NCBI GenBank assembly: GCA_958510875.1 | Contig: OY294068.1 | Location: 83,238,116 to 83,302,115, forward strand | DNA length: 64,000 bases | Reading direction: 5' to 3' | From: Endomychus coccineus | Lineage: Eukaryota; Arthropoda; Insecta; Coleoptera; Endomychidae | Shown here: piece by piece, positions 1 to 15,300 of the stretch | Numbering within the stretch: the stretch's first letter is position 1 | Layout of the letters: each line of letters opens with the position of its first letter | The notes under the pieces: generated by a model | What the model saw: only the letters and a program-made list of their open reading frames with translations | What the model was told of the DNA's origin: nothing | Databases searched by the model: none | Made by a program: the position numbers and the translations under genes

Positions 1-190
1 TACTCTTAATTGTAATCGCATCAACATTGTACTTTAGTTCCTGTTTCATAATGGCACTTCAGTGTTGAAACTATAGTAACTTTTTTATGTTATTATTAAA
101 AGTGGTATGAAAGTAGTTGTTCTTTTATTTAACCATAACAATGAGTTACCATAGAGTAACGGCTTCTACCATCGATTTTTTCAAGTGTTG
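1..190 (+). repeat. Dispersed repeat, possibly the tail of a Penelope-like element
   Basis: This stretch resembles 53425-53575 (shared words such as cacttcagtgttg and the block around gagttaccatagag) and, more weakly in its first 40 bases, the 3' end of the Penelope-like element near 33890-34020. The three copies share order and orientation. That suggests the 3' untranslated tail of one retroelement family, cut by the window edge. The family assignment rests only on the weak match to the Penelope copy. Bases 190-330 hold nothing recognisable. Confidence 0.5.
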
Positions 191-330
191 TATTTCATTA
201 TTAATTAAAATAAATGTCTAGTAGAGGTTACGAAATTTTGAAAGATAGTAACATACATTTTGCCGTGGCATTTGAAATCTTTCAAACAAATAAACGAAAT
301 AGATCAACGATGAACAACATAATTGTTCCG

Positions 331-1379
331 TATATAGTCCAGGCATTTAAGGAGGAAAATTGACGATTTTAGTCCCGAATTCGGCGAGGTCTAATTTTGG
401 TCTATTCTTATGTATTTTGACGCGCTGAACACGATGGTGTAGTTTAATTCTGGATTAACTCTGTGTTGGAAGAACTATGGTCAAAAAAGAAAATTTTTAG
501 ATTTTTTTCGTTTCGACACAAAACGATGGCTTGTATGAAAAAATGTTGGAGACAAAACTTGTTGGAAAAATTGATACGCGATTTTTGGCTGCTCGCCAAA
601 GTCGATTCGAGATGATATGCTCAAGATAGGAACCATTTAGTGTGTTTTTTATCATATTGAAAAATTAAGTATATGTCAGAGAGTTTTGGTTTATTCCATA
701 TCATGTTCTGGTGAAGAGATAGTGTTTTTATTTCGCTTTCTACGGATTTTTGGTATTTTGACCTACCTCATGTTTTGGCGCCAAAATCGGCCATTTTGAA
801 AAATCGGTATTTTGCGAATTTCAGAGGAAATACTCATGTTATCGATCTAAACTAAAATCTTTTGAATGATTTTGGTTTTGGATCGATAACATGAGTATTT
901 CGTCTGAAGTTTGCAAAATAAGGATTTTTCAAATGGCCGATTTTGACGCCAAAAAATGAAGTAGGTCAAAATACAAAAAACCGGTAGGGATAGGAATAGA
1001 ATACTATCTTTTCACCCGAACAGAAATTGGAAAAATAAAAACCCTCTGACTTATACTCAATTTTTCAGTATACCAAACACACACTAAATGAACTCTATCT
1101 TGGGCTCACAACCTCGAATCGACTTCGGACTGGAGCCAAAAATCGCATATTGATTTTTTCATTAACGTTTGTTCCGAAGATTTCCCCATACAACCCATAG
1201 TTTTGTCTCAAATCGCAACAAATCGAAAAAATTTTTGGTCACAGTTTTTCGAGCACAATGTCAGTCCAAATTTAAACTACACCATCGTGCTCAGCGCGTC
1301 AAAATACATAAGAATAGACTGGAATTTAACCTCGTCGAAATGCGGACGAAAAAATTCCTTAAATGCCTGGACTAATATA
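331..1379. mobile_element. Foldback (hairpin) element, copy 1
   Basis: Almost the whole stretch is one inverted repeat. The left arm is about 331-859 and the right arm about 868-1379, around an 8-base loop. The ends read TAGTCCAGGCATTTAAGG on the left and the complement on the right. The centre carries the pair ggccatttt / aaatggcc and a gttatcgat motif on both sides. There is no credible open frame: the short ORFs at 1169-1580 are chance frames in the arm and flank. Each end is flanked by TA-rich sequence, so a TA target site is possible but not proven. It lies in the dipeptidase gene, just downstream of the last exon visible here. It shares end and core sequence with the larger element at 28460-31140. 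Confidence 0.85.
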
Positions 1380-1453
1380 GAAACTTTGAAATGAGAAATG
1401 AAGATTGGCGCTTTCGATGAAAATTACGATCAAAAATCAACTATTAAACCTAC

Positions 1454-1529
1454 CTATTATAGCCATCAAAATCGGATCCGATGCCTACGTGATCGTGCCC
1501 AATTACATCTACAACGTGATTTATGTGAT
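1454..1529 (-). CDS. Dipeptidase exon (GSDFDG)
   Basis: The acceptor is ttgttccag and the donor AATAG|gtaggt. It encodes [19 protein letters not shown] followed by DFDGYN, containing the family's most diagnostic motif with the catalytic Asp. It leaves in phase 2, so at least one further exon lies beyond the left edge of the window or left of the foldback element. Confidence 0.92.
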
Positions 1530-4500
1530 CTGGAACAAATCGCCATTAATGTAATAAAAATGAAGTACTTTACATTTTAGAATTTACCAACTACATGTTG
1601 TATGGTACGATTTTCTTTCGACAGGAATTCAGCGACGAAGGTGATCATAATAATCCCTCTATTCAATTTCTGCAAACAAATATCAATTAATAATGTTCAA
1701 CAGGTGTATTTATGAAAAAATGGAATAATCATGATATGAACAGATAATCATTAAACATTTTTAGTTAGACTTGATTTCAGAGCTACTAAGTTTGTTGACA
1801 ATAATGTTTCTAACAGCGATTCTAGATTTCCTTCAGATTGCTAGACTGTCATCAATTCCACCCTATCATCACATGACTTCCAAATATTTCATCAAGCAAT
1901 CACTACAGATTTGAATATTGAAAGTGTTCTTCTCCTTATTTTGCAACGTGTACGGAATGGTCATTTTCCATGAGCGCCAAGATAGGGATTCATACGAATG
2001 GAAAATGAACAATTCCTAGCAAATGTGTTGAAATTTTCATTTTATTTAATATCAATATTGAATGTGAAGTTATTACAAAAAACTTTATTCCTCCAACTTC
2101 AGAAAGTTTAAATATCTTTCAATTATTTTTTTCTTTGTGTATAATAAAATATTGCAATAATATGTGTTGTTTTATTCTATGTATAATTAACAGTATTAAA
2201 AAATTAAGGTTATTTAATTATTTGCGTAGACAATAGTTACTCTACGTTTTATCTGGCATTTGTGTGTATTGTTTGTATCAAAGGTTTGAACGCGTTCCTA
2301 TGGTTACATTTTCATAATCACCTCAATTCCTTGAATGTGCACATCGCGCACTCGTGGGAATTGGAAGGTTTTCCTACACAATGTACTACATTTACCAATC
2401 GAAGAAATAGTCATTTTAGTTATAGTCGTTGAAAAAAATACATTCTGAATTATTGCTAACATCATTTGAGCCTATATTTGCGGGTTTTTTATTTATTTAT
2501 TTATTTTATTTATTAACGGGACGAACCCTTTTACAGTATAACAAGTTCAGTAAGATATAATGTATCGTAGAAAGAATAACAAGAATATAAAATAAAGAGT
2601 TCACATTGCTAATATACACAGACATATACATACATTCGAAATTACATAATTTATCTATGTTGAGCCAGCTAAAGCCCTTTGAAAAGCAAACAAAGAAATG
2701 TTCCAAAAATTGAGATTTGAATAATGATTTGCGGTAGTTAAAATACGACAAAATGGAGAATGCATTAGGTAGTTCGTTCTGCTATATGGTATGTGAAATA
2801 TATTAATATTATACGAGCGGGTGTTCCTTTGGGGAATGCGGAAATTAATTTGTGATAGTAAATCAGGACAGTTAAGTAACCCATTAATGAGTTTGAATAC
2901 AAATTTTAGATCATTGTGATTCCTTCGTAATGTTAATTTTTCAATATTTAGAATAGATTCAATCAAGTCGTAATTAAAATTATAGTCACGAAATCTAATA
3001 TTCATTTTATAGGCGGCAAATCTCAAGAACTTATGTTGAACCCTTTCAGGTAATTGAGATTCATTTGACAAGTTAGTGTACAATTTAAGTTCTTCAGTTT
3101 GCTTGCTAAATTAGATTCGTATATTGAGTGTATATCCCCGGAACCTGTTTCTCTGATGATAAGGATTCTATCCAGAAGATAGCTATTCGTCTCATTGATG
3201 ATGTAACACTCACGAATTCATTGAACTCTCTAGAACATCGTATGTGGACGATCTCTTCCTTTTCTATAGATATTTCCATCGCCAGAAATTTCCTCTGTTG
3301 TTTCATCACGAACGATTTCAGATAGGCGAACTCGTCGAGCTCAAGCTAGTCATCAAGCTCGAGACTGGCAACTTCTTACTACTAGACTTAATTTTCCTAT
3401 CGGACATCAAAGTTGTAGAACTCTTTGCCTAGTGAGGTCTTACGCTATGCCTATAACCTCCTAACCTACAAGAAAAATTCCAAAGCCTATCTCCCCTACC
3501 AACATGCTACCACTGGCTCACACAATGTTCTTCGATTATCATAAGTTTCCCTCTCGTGTAGTCAAAGTATTGAAAAAAAAACGTGAGCTTTCTTTGGATC
3601 ACATAGCGTGATGGGTTTTGCCCAAATCATCTGGAATTGTATTCACGAAGCTGCTGTACCAATTAGATAACCGAGAACTACTAACACTTTGTTATATTCA
3701 ATACAGTGTTAGCGAAACTATAGTTTCATTTATTTATTGAATTAGTTAAAATCAAACTCTTTATAGTTATCTCATTATATTATTAGTTTATTGAATACAG
3801 TTCCTCTTGTTGTTTCCAAGATTTTAATTTTGTTCATATATTATGTTGTAATCAGTTTTCTTATTAGTTGTTGTTACATCAATAATATCGCATAGATGAA
3901 TGAGAAAACGTAGAATGAAGAAGAAATAGATTTGTAGAATCTTACTTTCTGCTCAAGAGAAACAATAAAGTTAATGAGGAAAAGTTTCTTCCTTTCTTCC
4001 GCAGTTATTCAAATTGGAGTGTTCAACATGAGCAGGTTCGAGACAATCGAAACGTATTTTGAAGTGTTGTTTATTGAAAGTTTGAACATTTTGCCGGTTC
4101 TGTTCAGAACTTCAAATGATGTCTCATATGGTGTTTGCAGTGTCTGTCCAATTTTATCTACTTTAACGAAAACTGATTTGCAAGAATCTAAATTACATGT
4201 AATGAGAATGTTGTTAGGTTGTTGATTTCGAGGAGACATTGGGTTTAAATTTTGAAAATGAATTTTAAGATGTTCTAAGAAATCGAATAATTCAATTGTG
4301 GGAGGAAAGGCAGAGAAAACCTCTCCAGGAATTCTTAATGTTTGTCCGTATACCCATTCCTCAGAGGAACAACCAAGATCTTTTTTCATTACAGTGCAAT
4401 AACCTGATAATAAAAATTCGTAAATACGTTTTCGCTAGCTACGATTGATGATTGAAGTTGAGAAAACTTCGTGCCATTGCTTTTCGCATTATAGCTGGTA

Positions 4501-7500
4501 GTACAAATTCCCTGTGTTCCTATCAATTTGAGAAGCTTAGACATTTTTTTTGATTCGAATTGACCGCCGGCCGGCGTCTGTAATTATTTGAGTTGGGACA
4601 CCGAAACGTGAAATGTAATTTGCATTGAAGCTTTTCATGATTGATGATATGGAACTATTTTGAAGTGGACATGCTTCCGACCATCGAGTTCTATAAACTA
4701 AAGTAGATACAGTTGTTTACAAGAAATCACCAGTCGTCAACTTATCACATTCTAGGCGGAAAGTATGAATACACACCATGTTAAGACAGGTGAGAAACAA
4801 AGTCTCCCCTCCGCTATTCATAACGGTATAGACGATGTTCTGTCCATAATCTATAGTATTGAGTGAACCGCTCATCTATTGAGTATAAGCTTCGAGTATT
4901 AAAAGCTCCTACTACTACTACTAAATACTCCAGGAAAGGTCGAATCTGTGCTTTGTAGATTATGAGGAGCTGCTGGGATGTGAAGTAGCTCTTGGCATGG
5001 AATATAATACCAAGTTTTTATGAAGCGGTTTTCGCTATAGACCTCACATAATCATCTCAAAAGAAGGTGCTATTGATGTTGCTCACGAGCATGGATATGG
5101 AAGACCTCATAGGAACAGTTGTACTGACATCACCAACGGATTGTGGATTCCGCTTTCCTGGACAAGACGCAAGCTTGAGTTTTGGTTGCATTAAACTACT
5201 ACATATCTGATTCCTATTTCGATATCATTGCCAGATCTGAAAAAAATGCGTCAACCTGTTTCTATCTGGCCTGGCTTCATTGGATTGGATGATATCGCGG
5301 CTTTGGATGAGAAAGCGGTATGAAGTGTACCATCATCTACAAACCTGTGGACGGGACAGGTTGTCACTTCCAACAGATCATTAATATGAAGCAAAAACAA
5401 AGTTGGTGCCAAGGAGTATCTCTGTGAAACACCAGCGTTCATAGCCATTGTATCGGAGGATACTCTGTCAATCACCATTATCGATGCATTATCCCTGAAG
5501 AAACTACATCGGTCTTGGGTAGGTGTGCTTTCTCTTCTATATGACCTTTGCATGTTGCGGCCAATTCACCAGTGGTCTGGCATCGTTCCCATACTCGACA
5601 TAATCGCACACTTCGTACTACTCCAAGTTCTAACTGAATTTATTAACCATCACATTTCATCACAGCGCTATAGAAATGTGTTGATTTAAAACTACATACC
5701 TACCAAGCGCGCAAAATGTTTGAAAAGGTTTGTAGACGTTTGCGCACCGTTGCCTACACATAAATTTGTTGGTGGAGACGTGAATTAAGTGTATTTGCAA
5801 ACATTTTCTAGCCTTTCGACCGATGTCGGTATAACGAAGGAGTTTTGGTCGTGAACATTGTGCGCGTTCTATGCATTTCCAGTGGAGACGGCTAACCAAG
5901 CGAGTGTGCACACGAGAATTTTAAGGCGGTTGTAGGAATCTCCTGTAGCTGAAAACTGAAGAGTTATTACCGATTTAACATTCGAAGGGACATAGTCTCT
6001 GTAATTCGTGCCTCGCTTGAATATCCTTGGATCGATTAGCGAAGTTGGGGAATCAATATCTTGAGCTGACATTCTATAAAAGTTTTCGAATGAGGCACTC
6101 CTATCATCTTATCTTCTAGCAGTGATATTGAATCTCTAGATTCTAGAAACTGACATCCAAATCATACGTGACATTTTTTAATATTTTCTTCAGTCAAAAC
6201 AGACTTAATCAAAAAAGATGCATTACAATAAGTTTTATTCTAGGAGCCATTTGGAATATAAACTATTTACAAGTCGAATCCATGACAAATGTTTGGAAAC
6301 ATATACTATTCGTTTCGAATATTTGTTCAGTGAGGACAGATCATACCTACACCCCGTACCAAACTTTCTGTGAAAATAATTTTTTGGTAGACGCAAACAA
6401 CTAAATTGACGTATACTCCTATAATAATTATTCCAAACGAAAAGATTATAAATCACTTACCAAAGTTTGTAATACGCTATCCCGCACATTTCGATGATGA
6501 CCATATACTGCATGTGCAGAAGAATGTGAGAAAATAACTGGAGCATTAGATATCTTTAATGCGGCTTCCATTACACCACGCGAAACATGTGAAAGATCGA
6601 CCAACATTCCCAAGCGATTCATCTCCAGGACAACCACCTAAAATTTGTTATAAGCTATTGTTTGTCAATTCGAATTTGAAATAAATATAAGAAGTAAGAA
6701 TAAGAACCTTCCACATATGTCAGTAACAAATTTCCCAATTCGGTCACGGTAACAGACATTCAGTTTGATAGTCAACATTGTAGATGTACCTTATTTGGTT
6801 TTCACAGAACAATAATTGGAACATAATGATTTATATCTATTATCAGGTTGAGAATTGAATCTGAGTATTGTTTTGAATTTTGCTAATATTCATTTGAGTC
6901 GGAATACTCTATTTTGGGAAATATCTTTGGTCTAGTTTTGTGTTGACTTTAGGAGAAACGGAGAATTCTGTGAACATATTGGAGTTTCTTTGCGTTATTT
7001 ATAACAAAAACCGAAGATATGCATGACTCTACGATTGTACCTTTTGAGGATTTGAGTATCACAAAAATGACGGGAAGGTGTCGAATTTTTATATTCAGAT
7101 TTATTGAAGTAAATTTGTATATTCCAGTTCATTGGATTTCAGCACTCAACATGATTATGAGAAGAAAAACTATCGTAATAATTCATTCTAAGTTATGAAA
7201 GAATGCATTGTATTTTTGACAATTCATGGTATATGAATTTATGTAGGAAAATTTCATTGTCTCTGCTTTCTCAAAAAAAAAACAGCGACGATTGCTTATT
7301 CTCTTCGAACCATAGTTACAGTAGATTCCGATCAATTCATACTACTTTGAATCAAACCATTCCTCGTCTGACGTTCCGAAAATATATTGTTCTCTTTTAT
7401 CAAAATAGGTTCATTTTTTTTTAGTTGTTTGTGACAATAGTTGAACTTTTTTATACATACCTTGCCAAATTCTGTCAAATTGAATTTACCATTATTTTCT

Positions 7501-10500
7501 AAATCCACTGGGGAACCCTCAGCCCTGGAAAATACATACTAATCAAGTTTACCGAAAAGCATTATTTACATTTTCCCAGAATAATGAATTACTGATTTTG
7601 ATAACCAATAAAATCCTTGAGTCACGTACATGATATGAGTATGAATTAGGTTTACTGTTACAAATTATGGCCAGTAATCAGTAACTAATCAATGGATGAT
7701 TGAGAATATCACATCATGAACTATTCAGTAAAAGATACCAAATACTCATTACCAGGAGATGTAGAAGGACAAAAGAACGTGTTGTTGAACCCAACTTGAA
7801 AAATCTGTGTTTATTAACTGTGATATATTCGTGTAGTACTACATTTTGATTAAAGTTAGTGATTTGTAACAGAGCAAGACAGTATGTAGGCATTAGCGAC
7901 TTTTACATGAGTGGTCTATTTCCAAAGTATACAAGCTCATTAATGTTCTCCATTAGAAAACTTTTTCCCTCCAAATGTTTAATTGGGTTGACTGAATCAT
8001 GTGTAAGTAATTTATGAGTAAAAAAATCTGTTGCAAAAAATATTGGCAAAAAATATTTGTGCATGCATTGTACTTTTTCCAAATCGATAATAGAGATTGT
8101 ATAGATTAAAATCAAACATAGATTCGAATTTAATAAACACTAACATTTATTTTGAACCTAACAAGCTCACATGAATGGGTTAGATGTTGTTTCACTTCAA
8201 CAAGAGGGTATCTTTAGTCTGGCCTTCTTCCGGCATAACGGTTTGCCGCCTCAACTTTGTTGCTTTGTCGAGTTTTCTTTCACAGATATCTGTCTTGACA
8301 CCAACTTTGTTTCTGCTCCATATCAATGATCTGTTGAAGTGATCTCCTGTCCCGTCCACAGCTTTGCATATAATGATAAACTTCATGATGGTCTCACATC
8401 TAGGATCTACGTCCATCAGAAATCTCGTCTATCATCCAATGATGTTAGAGGAGTGAGGCAGAAACAGGTCGACACAATTAACCAAGATCTGGCAACGATT
8501 TTAAATAAGAATCTGATAATCTAGTGGAGTTTAATGCAACCAAAACTCAAGCTTGCATTTTCTTCAAGAAGGCGGATCCTAAAATTCCTAATATGATGAA
8601 ATCAGGGCCAAAACGATGTATTATTTATCTGAAGAAATAATCTTATCGGATTTCCATCAATTTGATGAGGGGTCAATAAAATCTGAATTCAGAACTATAT
8701 TCTCTTTTATTTTCCAGATCCAAATGAGAACTTCAAAAAATCGCTTTCTTGAGTACCTAATACAATAAAAACTGAAAAAAAATGTATCTTATTCATTTTC
8801 CAATATATCGACGGATGGCCAATGAATTTTCATTCCAGAACTATATTCTTCGCTATTTCCACGTTCGATGTGTGGGAACTTTCTACACATAATCACTCTC
8901 CTGAGTAATTAAAGAAACCAGTTAGACGCCAATAGATTCTGCCTCCTAAGCCATATTCTCTGTTTGGCTCCTGATGGATGTATAAAAGAAAATCACACGC
9001 ACACAATCGTTCTCCTGAGTGATATAAGATTATATTCGATTACGTGATACCCTACTTATCCTACTTCTATAGATGCGCTCTGGATTCGGCCATCTTCGGG
9101 TTTATCGATCGCCATCTTTGGCTGCTGATTCCACACAAGTCACGAACTTTAGAACTTCAGTCTAGGATCGTTTTTCCATTATCGTCCGTAATGTGAAATA
9201 AGTGAGTTATTGACATCGAATTTTTCATTTACTTTATTTCTCTTGACGATTATGGTTTGGTATTTGAAAAACTTTCCTTTTTTTGTAGTAGGTTTTCCCA
9301 TCCCAACTTCATATTTACAATTTTTCCCTGAACTGAAATTATTCCTTCTGCTTCTTTTGTAATAATTACTCCATTTTACTGAAAGCAAAATGCCAATGGC
9401 CTGCTCTAATCGTGTGCAAAAATTTCTATATAATTTCTGCCTCCAAAATAGTTTCAATTTCACGAACATCTCGTTCAATATGCCCAAAAATAAACGTCCC
9501 CTCATTTAAAAATTTATGCTTTCGTAATAAAGTTCTGTCTGGACTGCCAGTAACCTAACATTGCGATAAGTGTTCTTTTTATTTTGCCCACACACCCATG
9601 ACATTATATCTCATACCTCAACACTCCACCGCTGTCTGACATGGTGTTCCACAAGCATTATAGGTTACTCTCTCATGTAGGTAAAATATAAAAAAGTGAT
9701 GAATATTGTATATCGCTATTTTCATTTTCAGTCCAAAAAAGTAGTCACTGTTACAACATTTAGTTTAGATTTTAAAGTACATCTAACAACTGTGACGCCA
9801 TAGATATAAAACTTCTCTGAATAGTATGCTTGTTAATCATGCACTTTTGGCAAAACCTGGTTCTTTCCGCAATTGAAGGGAAACATTCCAACGCCATCCT
9901 CTGCACACTTTTAACCATTTTTGTCAGTTATAGAACATCAAATTATATATTATATTAATTAGGTGTCAAAAATTTATCTGAAATAACTTTGCTTTACTAA
10001 TTTATGTTTATTGTCGTTTTGATACATGGTTCACATTTTTTTAACGATTAGTCAGAAATCCAGGTAGAACCTTGTTCTAGTTCGGCCTGGTATTTTCCCA
10101 ACTTCATTATATGATATGGGAACTCTAGATGAGAAAGCGGTATGTATTGTACCATCATCTGCAAAGCTTTGAACGGGATAGGAGGTCACTTCCAACTGAT
10201 CGTTGATATTAAGTAGAAACGTTTTGTTTCAATTTGTAATTACTAAATATTGTACCTATACTTTGGAGCTTACTGCGTTTCTTACATAGAATATAAACTA
10301 GATATTGATCGTTTGATGTAACAAAATGGTTTTATATTCGAATTTAGCGCTAAAAATCGCATCCGTAGGGATATCTATTTCATTTTCATCAAAAAGTGGT
10401 TGTACATCTGTTTGATAAATGTCTCTATATCATCTTAACTTTCCTCGTCTGTATGGCTTCTGATTACATCCGGAGGTTAGCTTAGCGAATGAACAATGAA

Positions 10501-12289
10501 CAAAGAATTGAGCAGCAGAGGTTACTGTGCAACAAAACTATTTTCTGGGTAATTCAAATCACGATATTCCTATTTTGGTTATTGATTCACTATAGAATGG
10601 GTTCATAGATATACCATAAAACGTCTAATCCCTTTTTGGACTCTGGGTAAGTATTCATTTTGCAACTGTTTTAATTTTTTTAAACCTGTACAAAATTTAC
10701 TTCTCGAATTTTTGTGTTGGAATTTACTTGTCCCCGTGGAAAATTGATCCTCACAAACAAGACTCACCTTCTATTTGATTTTATATCTTTGACAAACTCC
10801 ACAGACTGATTTAAATTCAGAAAATTTTCAGTCAAGCTACTTACTTAATATTGTAATTGTTCAGAACACCATGGGGAGTTGAATTTGTATAATGTTAAAA
10901 TACTCCAAAAAATAATGAAATCACTGCAGAACAGCATAAATAGATGAACTGAGAGGAAAATTGGACGATTATCAAACTAGTCTTCTAACCTGAATTTATC
11001 TTGAAAACAGAAGAGAGCAATGTGTGCAATAATACCTTAATTGGGACACTTTTACATATCTCACCTAGTGGCGTAGATAACGCCCCCGCAACTACCACGG
11101 TGCGGGGAGGCGCACGTCTGTGGGGGCTCACGAGAAAATCAAAATGTTAATTTCGAGTGTTGCAAAAATACTTATTGGTATATAATATATTATAAGATAT
11201 ACTATTAATTACGTGTAAGTAACAAATTATTTTTAATAATCAAAATATGTTGACTATTTATAGTTAAAATTCAAAGTAATTTGTTATTTTTTTTTTTTTA
11301 AGGAAAGGGCGCAAATAGTTTCATATGACGGGGCGTGGAGCGGAGCGAGAATTACCTACTCTACTGATCTCACCTACCTTTCAGTGAAATAAAGCTACAT
11401 TTTGTATAATTAGTCTGGGGGTAAGGGGAAGGGAGTTATATAAGACATACATGATTATGCCGATATGTACGACATGATCTTATGACTAATTTTTGATTCA
11501 TTCAGTAATTAGTCAATTCTCATATCATGTCATTCATTCCGCTTGCAGTATTTAACATAAAATCATCATAATAACAAAATAAATACCAAGGAGTGTTGCA
11601 GAAATGTGTCAGCGTCATATATCGAACACCCAATTCATAGTATATCCGCAACACAGCAAGTTTGGAATCTATAGAATGACCCCCTTCAACACCAATTAAG
11701 CTGGCTATTTTTTTATTGGCGATCGCTTGCAAGATATCTGGAAGAGAAAAAAACTATTTTTGTATCTTGGGATGGTATCGATCGATAACCAATATTTCCT
11801 AGGATTAATGTTAAACCGGGTGATTCATAATTAATAGCCCAAATTGTAACTGTACATCCAGAAGGCAAAAATGACAATGTTTCACTCAACAACAATGGGT
11901 CTATGCCTGCTACATACCCATACGCTCGAAAACGCCGTGGCCTAGTGCGGCAGCTCTCCCTTCCACGCGCGCCACACTGCCAAGCGCACGAAATACCATA
12001 ACAGTTATGTTAACAAATTGTTTTGTATAACAAACAATTGGTAAAATCAAGGAATCTTCTTTACATACGAATTTCTTAGCATTTAGGTAAATTGGATATA
12101 ATTCGTATATCGCAAGTTCCATAACACCCATAATTTAATCCGCTATAGATCTCGAGTGTGTTGATTCTCTGTGCCTTTTTTCTGCAAGGGATTCGAGAGG
12201 AACTTGTGCCCGCAAATTTTATTTTGTTAATATATGTTCTTTCCAGTCATTCAGGCTAGTTTGATTGTTCAATTGTAATATTTTCGCTT

Positions 12290-12347
<58 letters not shown>

Positions 12348-15300
12348 AGGCGGTCCCTGGAGAGGGATCTAGGCAACGTAGTGAGAAACAGCTTCTAGGT
12401 GAGCTGAATTATACACCTAGTGGTGGCAGCTTAAAAGGAAAGAACCTTGATGATATGCGGATCAGCTAAGATCTTTGATACCCGAGGAGGTTCCAACAAA
12501 CAATTGTCAATTCATAATACGTCGATGAGGTATTAACGCTACCTGAAATAATAATACACAGCGAACTGTTACAAGTGGTGTATCAGCGGGGAGATAGGGT
12601 TTCAAACCTATTCACTTGCATGAAAAATTATATCTGAAGTTGACAGAAACATTATAGCTTCTGAAATCAGAAGTTTGGAACGTGGTTGGTTGTGTCACTG
12701 AACTGGGAAATGTGTATTACGCATTAGCACAATCAATTCTACAATACGGTATGATAGCATGTGCAGAAGTGTATAAAAATACTCAGAGACCATAAATAAG
12801 CTTTTTAAAATAATAGTTAAAAAAGACAATATTTTCTCCACTTGACAACTCTACAAAACCGCAAATGTATGTAATATAAGCAAATTATTCATAAAATCCA
12901 TTACACTGTACCAAATTAAAAACAACAATATGAATTTAATTGAAAACAAATACTCATATTCTACTAGAAACATCACAATCAGTAAGATGCACACCCCAAT
13001 TGCTAAAAAATTGATAGGTCAAGGATGCTGCAAATATTTGGGCCTTCAACAACCTTCCACAAGAACTACGTGATTGCAGAAACAAGAGAACAGTAATTGA
13101 TGACTACCAAATAACAACTTATCGTTATTTACACTCTATTTATAACATTACCTTATATATTGGTAAAACAAGTTCAAAATCCACTTTTAGCATCACTTTT
13201 CTATTAAAATACTACATGAAGGAACTGATAATATGTCTTTTATCTTTTGCAAAATATCAACTGTTATCTTGTATGGGCGCGTAGATTTTCCCTTCATTAA
13301 TAAGTTTATTTGATTTATTATATCATTAACTGAAATTGGATTTAGAAATAAATGTACATTTGACTGTTCACTTTTTTAATTGTATTTGAAAGGCAAAGCT
13401 CTACTAGCTTAAGTCCAAAATATATTACTATATTCTTAATATCCATAGATATTGACAATTTGGGAAACCGCGCGACGCTCGCAAACTATATATGTTTCAT
13501 GCTAGTAAGGCCTCTCGTGTAAGTATACTCCCCATATCCTTATACTGGGGCGATGCTTTAGCAGTATGAAGCGTATATTGTTTATGATATAATCAAAAAT
13601 CTAGTGACGAATTTTGAAGTTAGAGTAGTACAGCCTTACTCTTTACATTAAACCAAATCTTGTTGAAAAAAATCGATAAAACACATCCGGTACGATATCT
13701 CAGGTTCTACTCATCGGATCAATTATGCGTTTTTGAGAAAGATTCCAAAAGCCGCAAGCTCCCTCTCTATCCCTCATTTGATTGCCAATATATTCTATTT
13801 GTTCACTAAGGACATTTAAATAAATTGTTGTAGGAAATAAACAGAACAAAGTGTACCTACACTATATATTATGCGTTGCTGAGCTATACCAATAATCCCA
13901 ATGAGCCTAACTAGATCACTTTTTATTGAAAATAGTAGACTCTATATGCTGATGAACAATTACCTAATTTGTTTATTTGGACGAAAATTTAACTATTTAG
14001 TTCGTGGCGTGTTTTGCGAAACGATTGAGGAAACACATTCGGAGAATTTTTTATGTATAAGCACCATTAATTTGCTAATACCAATTTATTGAAAAGCGCA
14101 AATGAGTTGTAATTAGTACTAAATGGCGTGTTTTGTTCATATCATTGTGCAAAATTTCATATGATTATATCAAATACATTTTAAACGCAATTTCAATAAT
14201 TTTGCAACTAAAGCACAGATATGAGCAACAGCACAAGTTTCAGACTATTTTCAACTTCAACATCGTCTTTAGCGCCACTTTTTGCATAAGAATCGGCAAT
14301 GAAATCGCGTCAGCATCGAAAAACTATTTTGAAACCTATATTGACTGGCCTAGTTACCAAGAGATTGCAAAACAGCAATAATTATTCCAAGCGTTCTCAA
14401 TGCGTATAATTATTATTATCCCTAGCTGTTACTATATTATACTACCTTACCATTTGAAGAAGTTGCAAATTCTAGATGTTGAGGATACTTCTTCACTAAT
14501 CTTTTTATTATATCGATCTGTTCTAAAGTCTGCGTCACAGCATCTTTGTATTGAGCTCCACATTCCACGTATGCGGCCCAAAACTGTAAATTTGAAGATT
14601 TGACAACGTGTAAAGTTTGTTTATTTAGTCATTAATATAATTTTCACATAGAAACGAGGGAACCAATTTTGGCAAAAATTCTACTTCAATTTAATGATAT
14701 TTGGAATACTGTATAATTTTATTATATTTAGGTCTGCTTTGTAATTTTGAGTAATTTATTCTTACCTGGGCTCCGACTCTTCCTTCCTTGAGACGGATCA
14801 AGTCTGTGTGGCAGTGATCACATACCGCATTTCCAAATCCGAGTTTGGAATCATTCCTCAAATTGATATCAAATGTAAAGTTTTCTAATTTATTGCTCAA
14901 CTTCAATTTCAAATTGTAAGCCAAATCATTGTGCCTAAAAAAGATAGTTGCACTACAAAAATTGCTCTCAGTTATCAATGAAGATCACAAATGGCTTCGG
15001 TATATTGTAGACGAAGAGAAAATACCCAAATGAACGAATACTTTGGTACTATATTCAGCATTATTCAACAATCAACATTGCTTCAATTTTCTTACATGAA
15101 TAAACTTTCTAAGACACAACTGGAGCTTATGATGAAAACAACTTATATCACATTGAATCTTACATTTATGAATGGTCTAGTAGTATTTCACTAAATCATG
15201 AATTACCAATGTGTCTGTACAATATGGACGAACAACATAACATAACATATTTCAGGAGCTCTCATGAATTGCTAATCGAATTCAATAAAATTCAAAGGGT

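Noticed and set aside
4920..4935. Short (CTA)n run as a regulatory repeat
   Set aside because: Only a few units long and within decayed LINE sequence.
11932..11995. tRNA gene
   Set aside because: Only an A-box-like word is present; no cloverleaf, B-box or terminator could be built on either strand.
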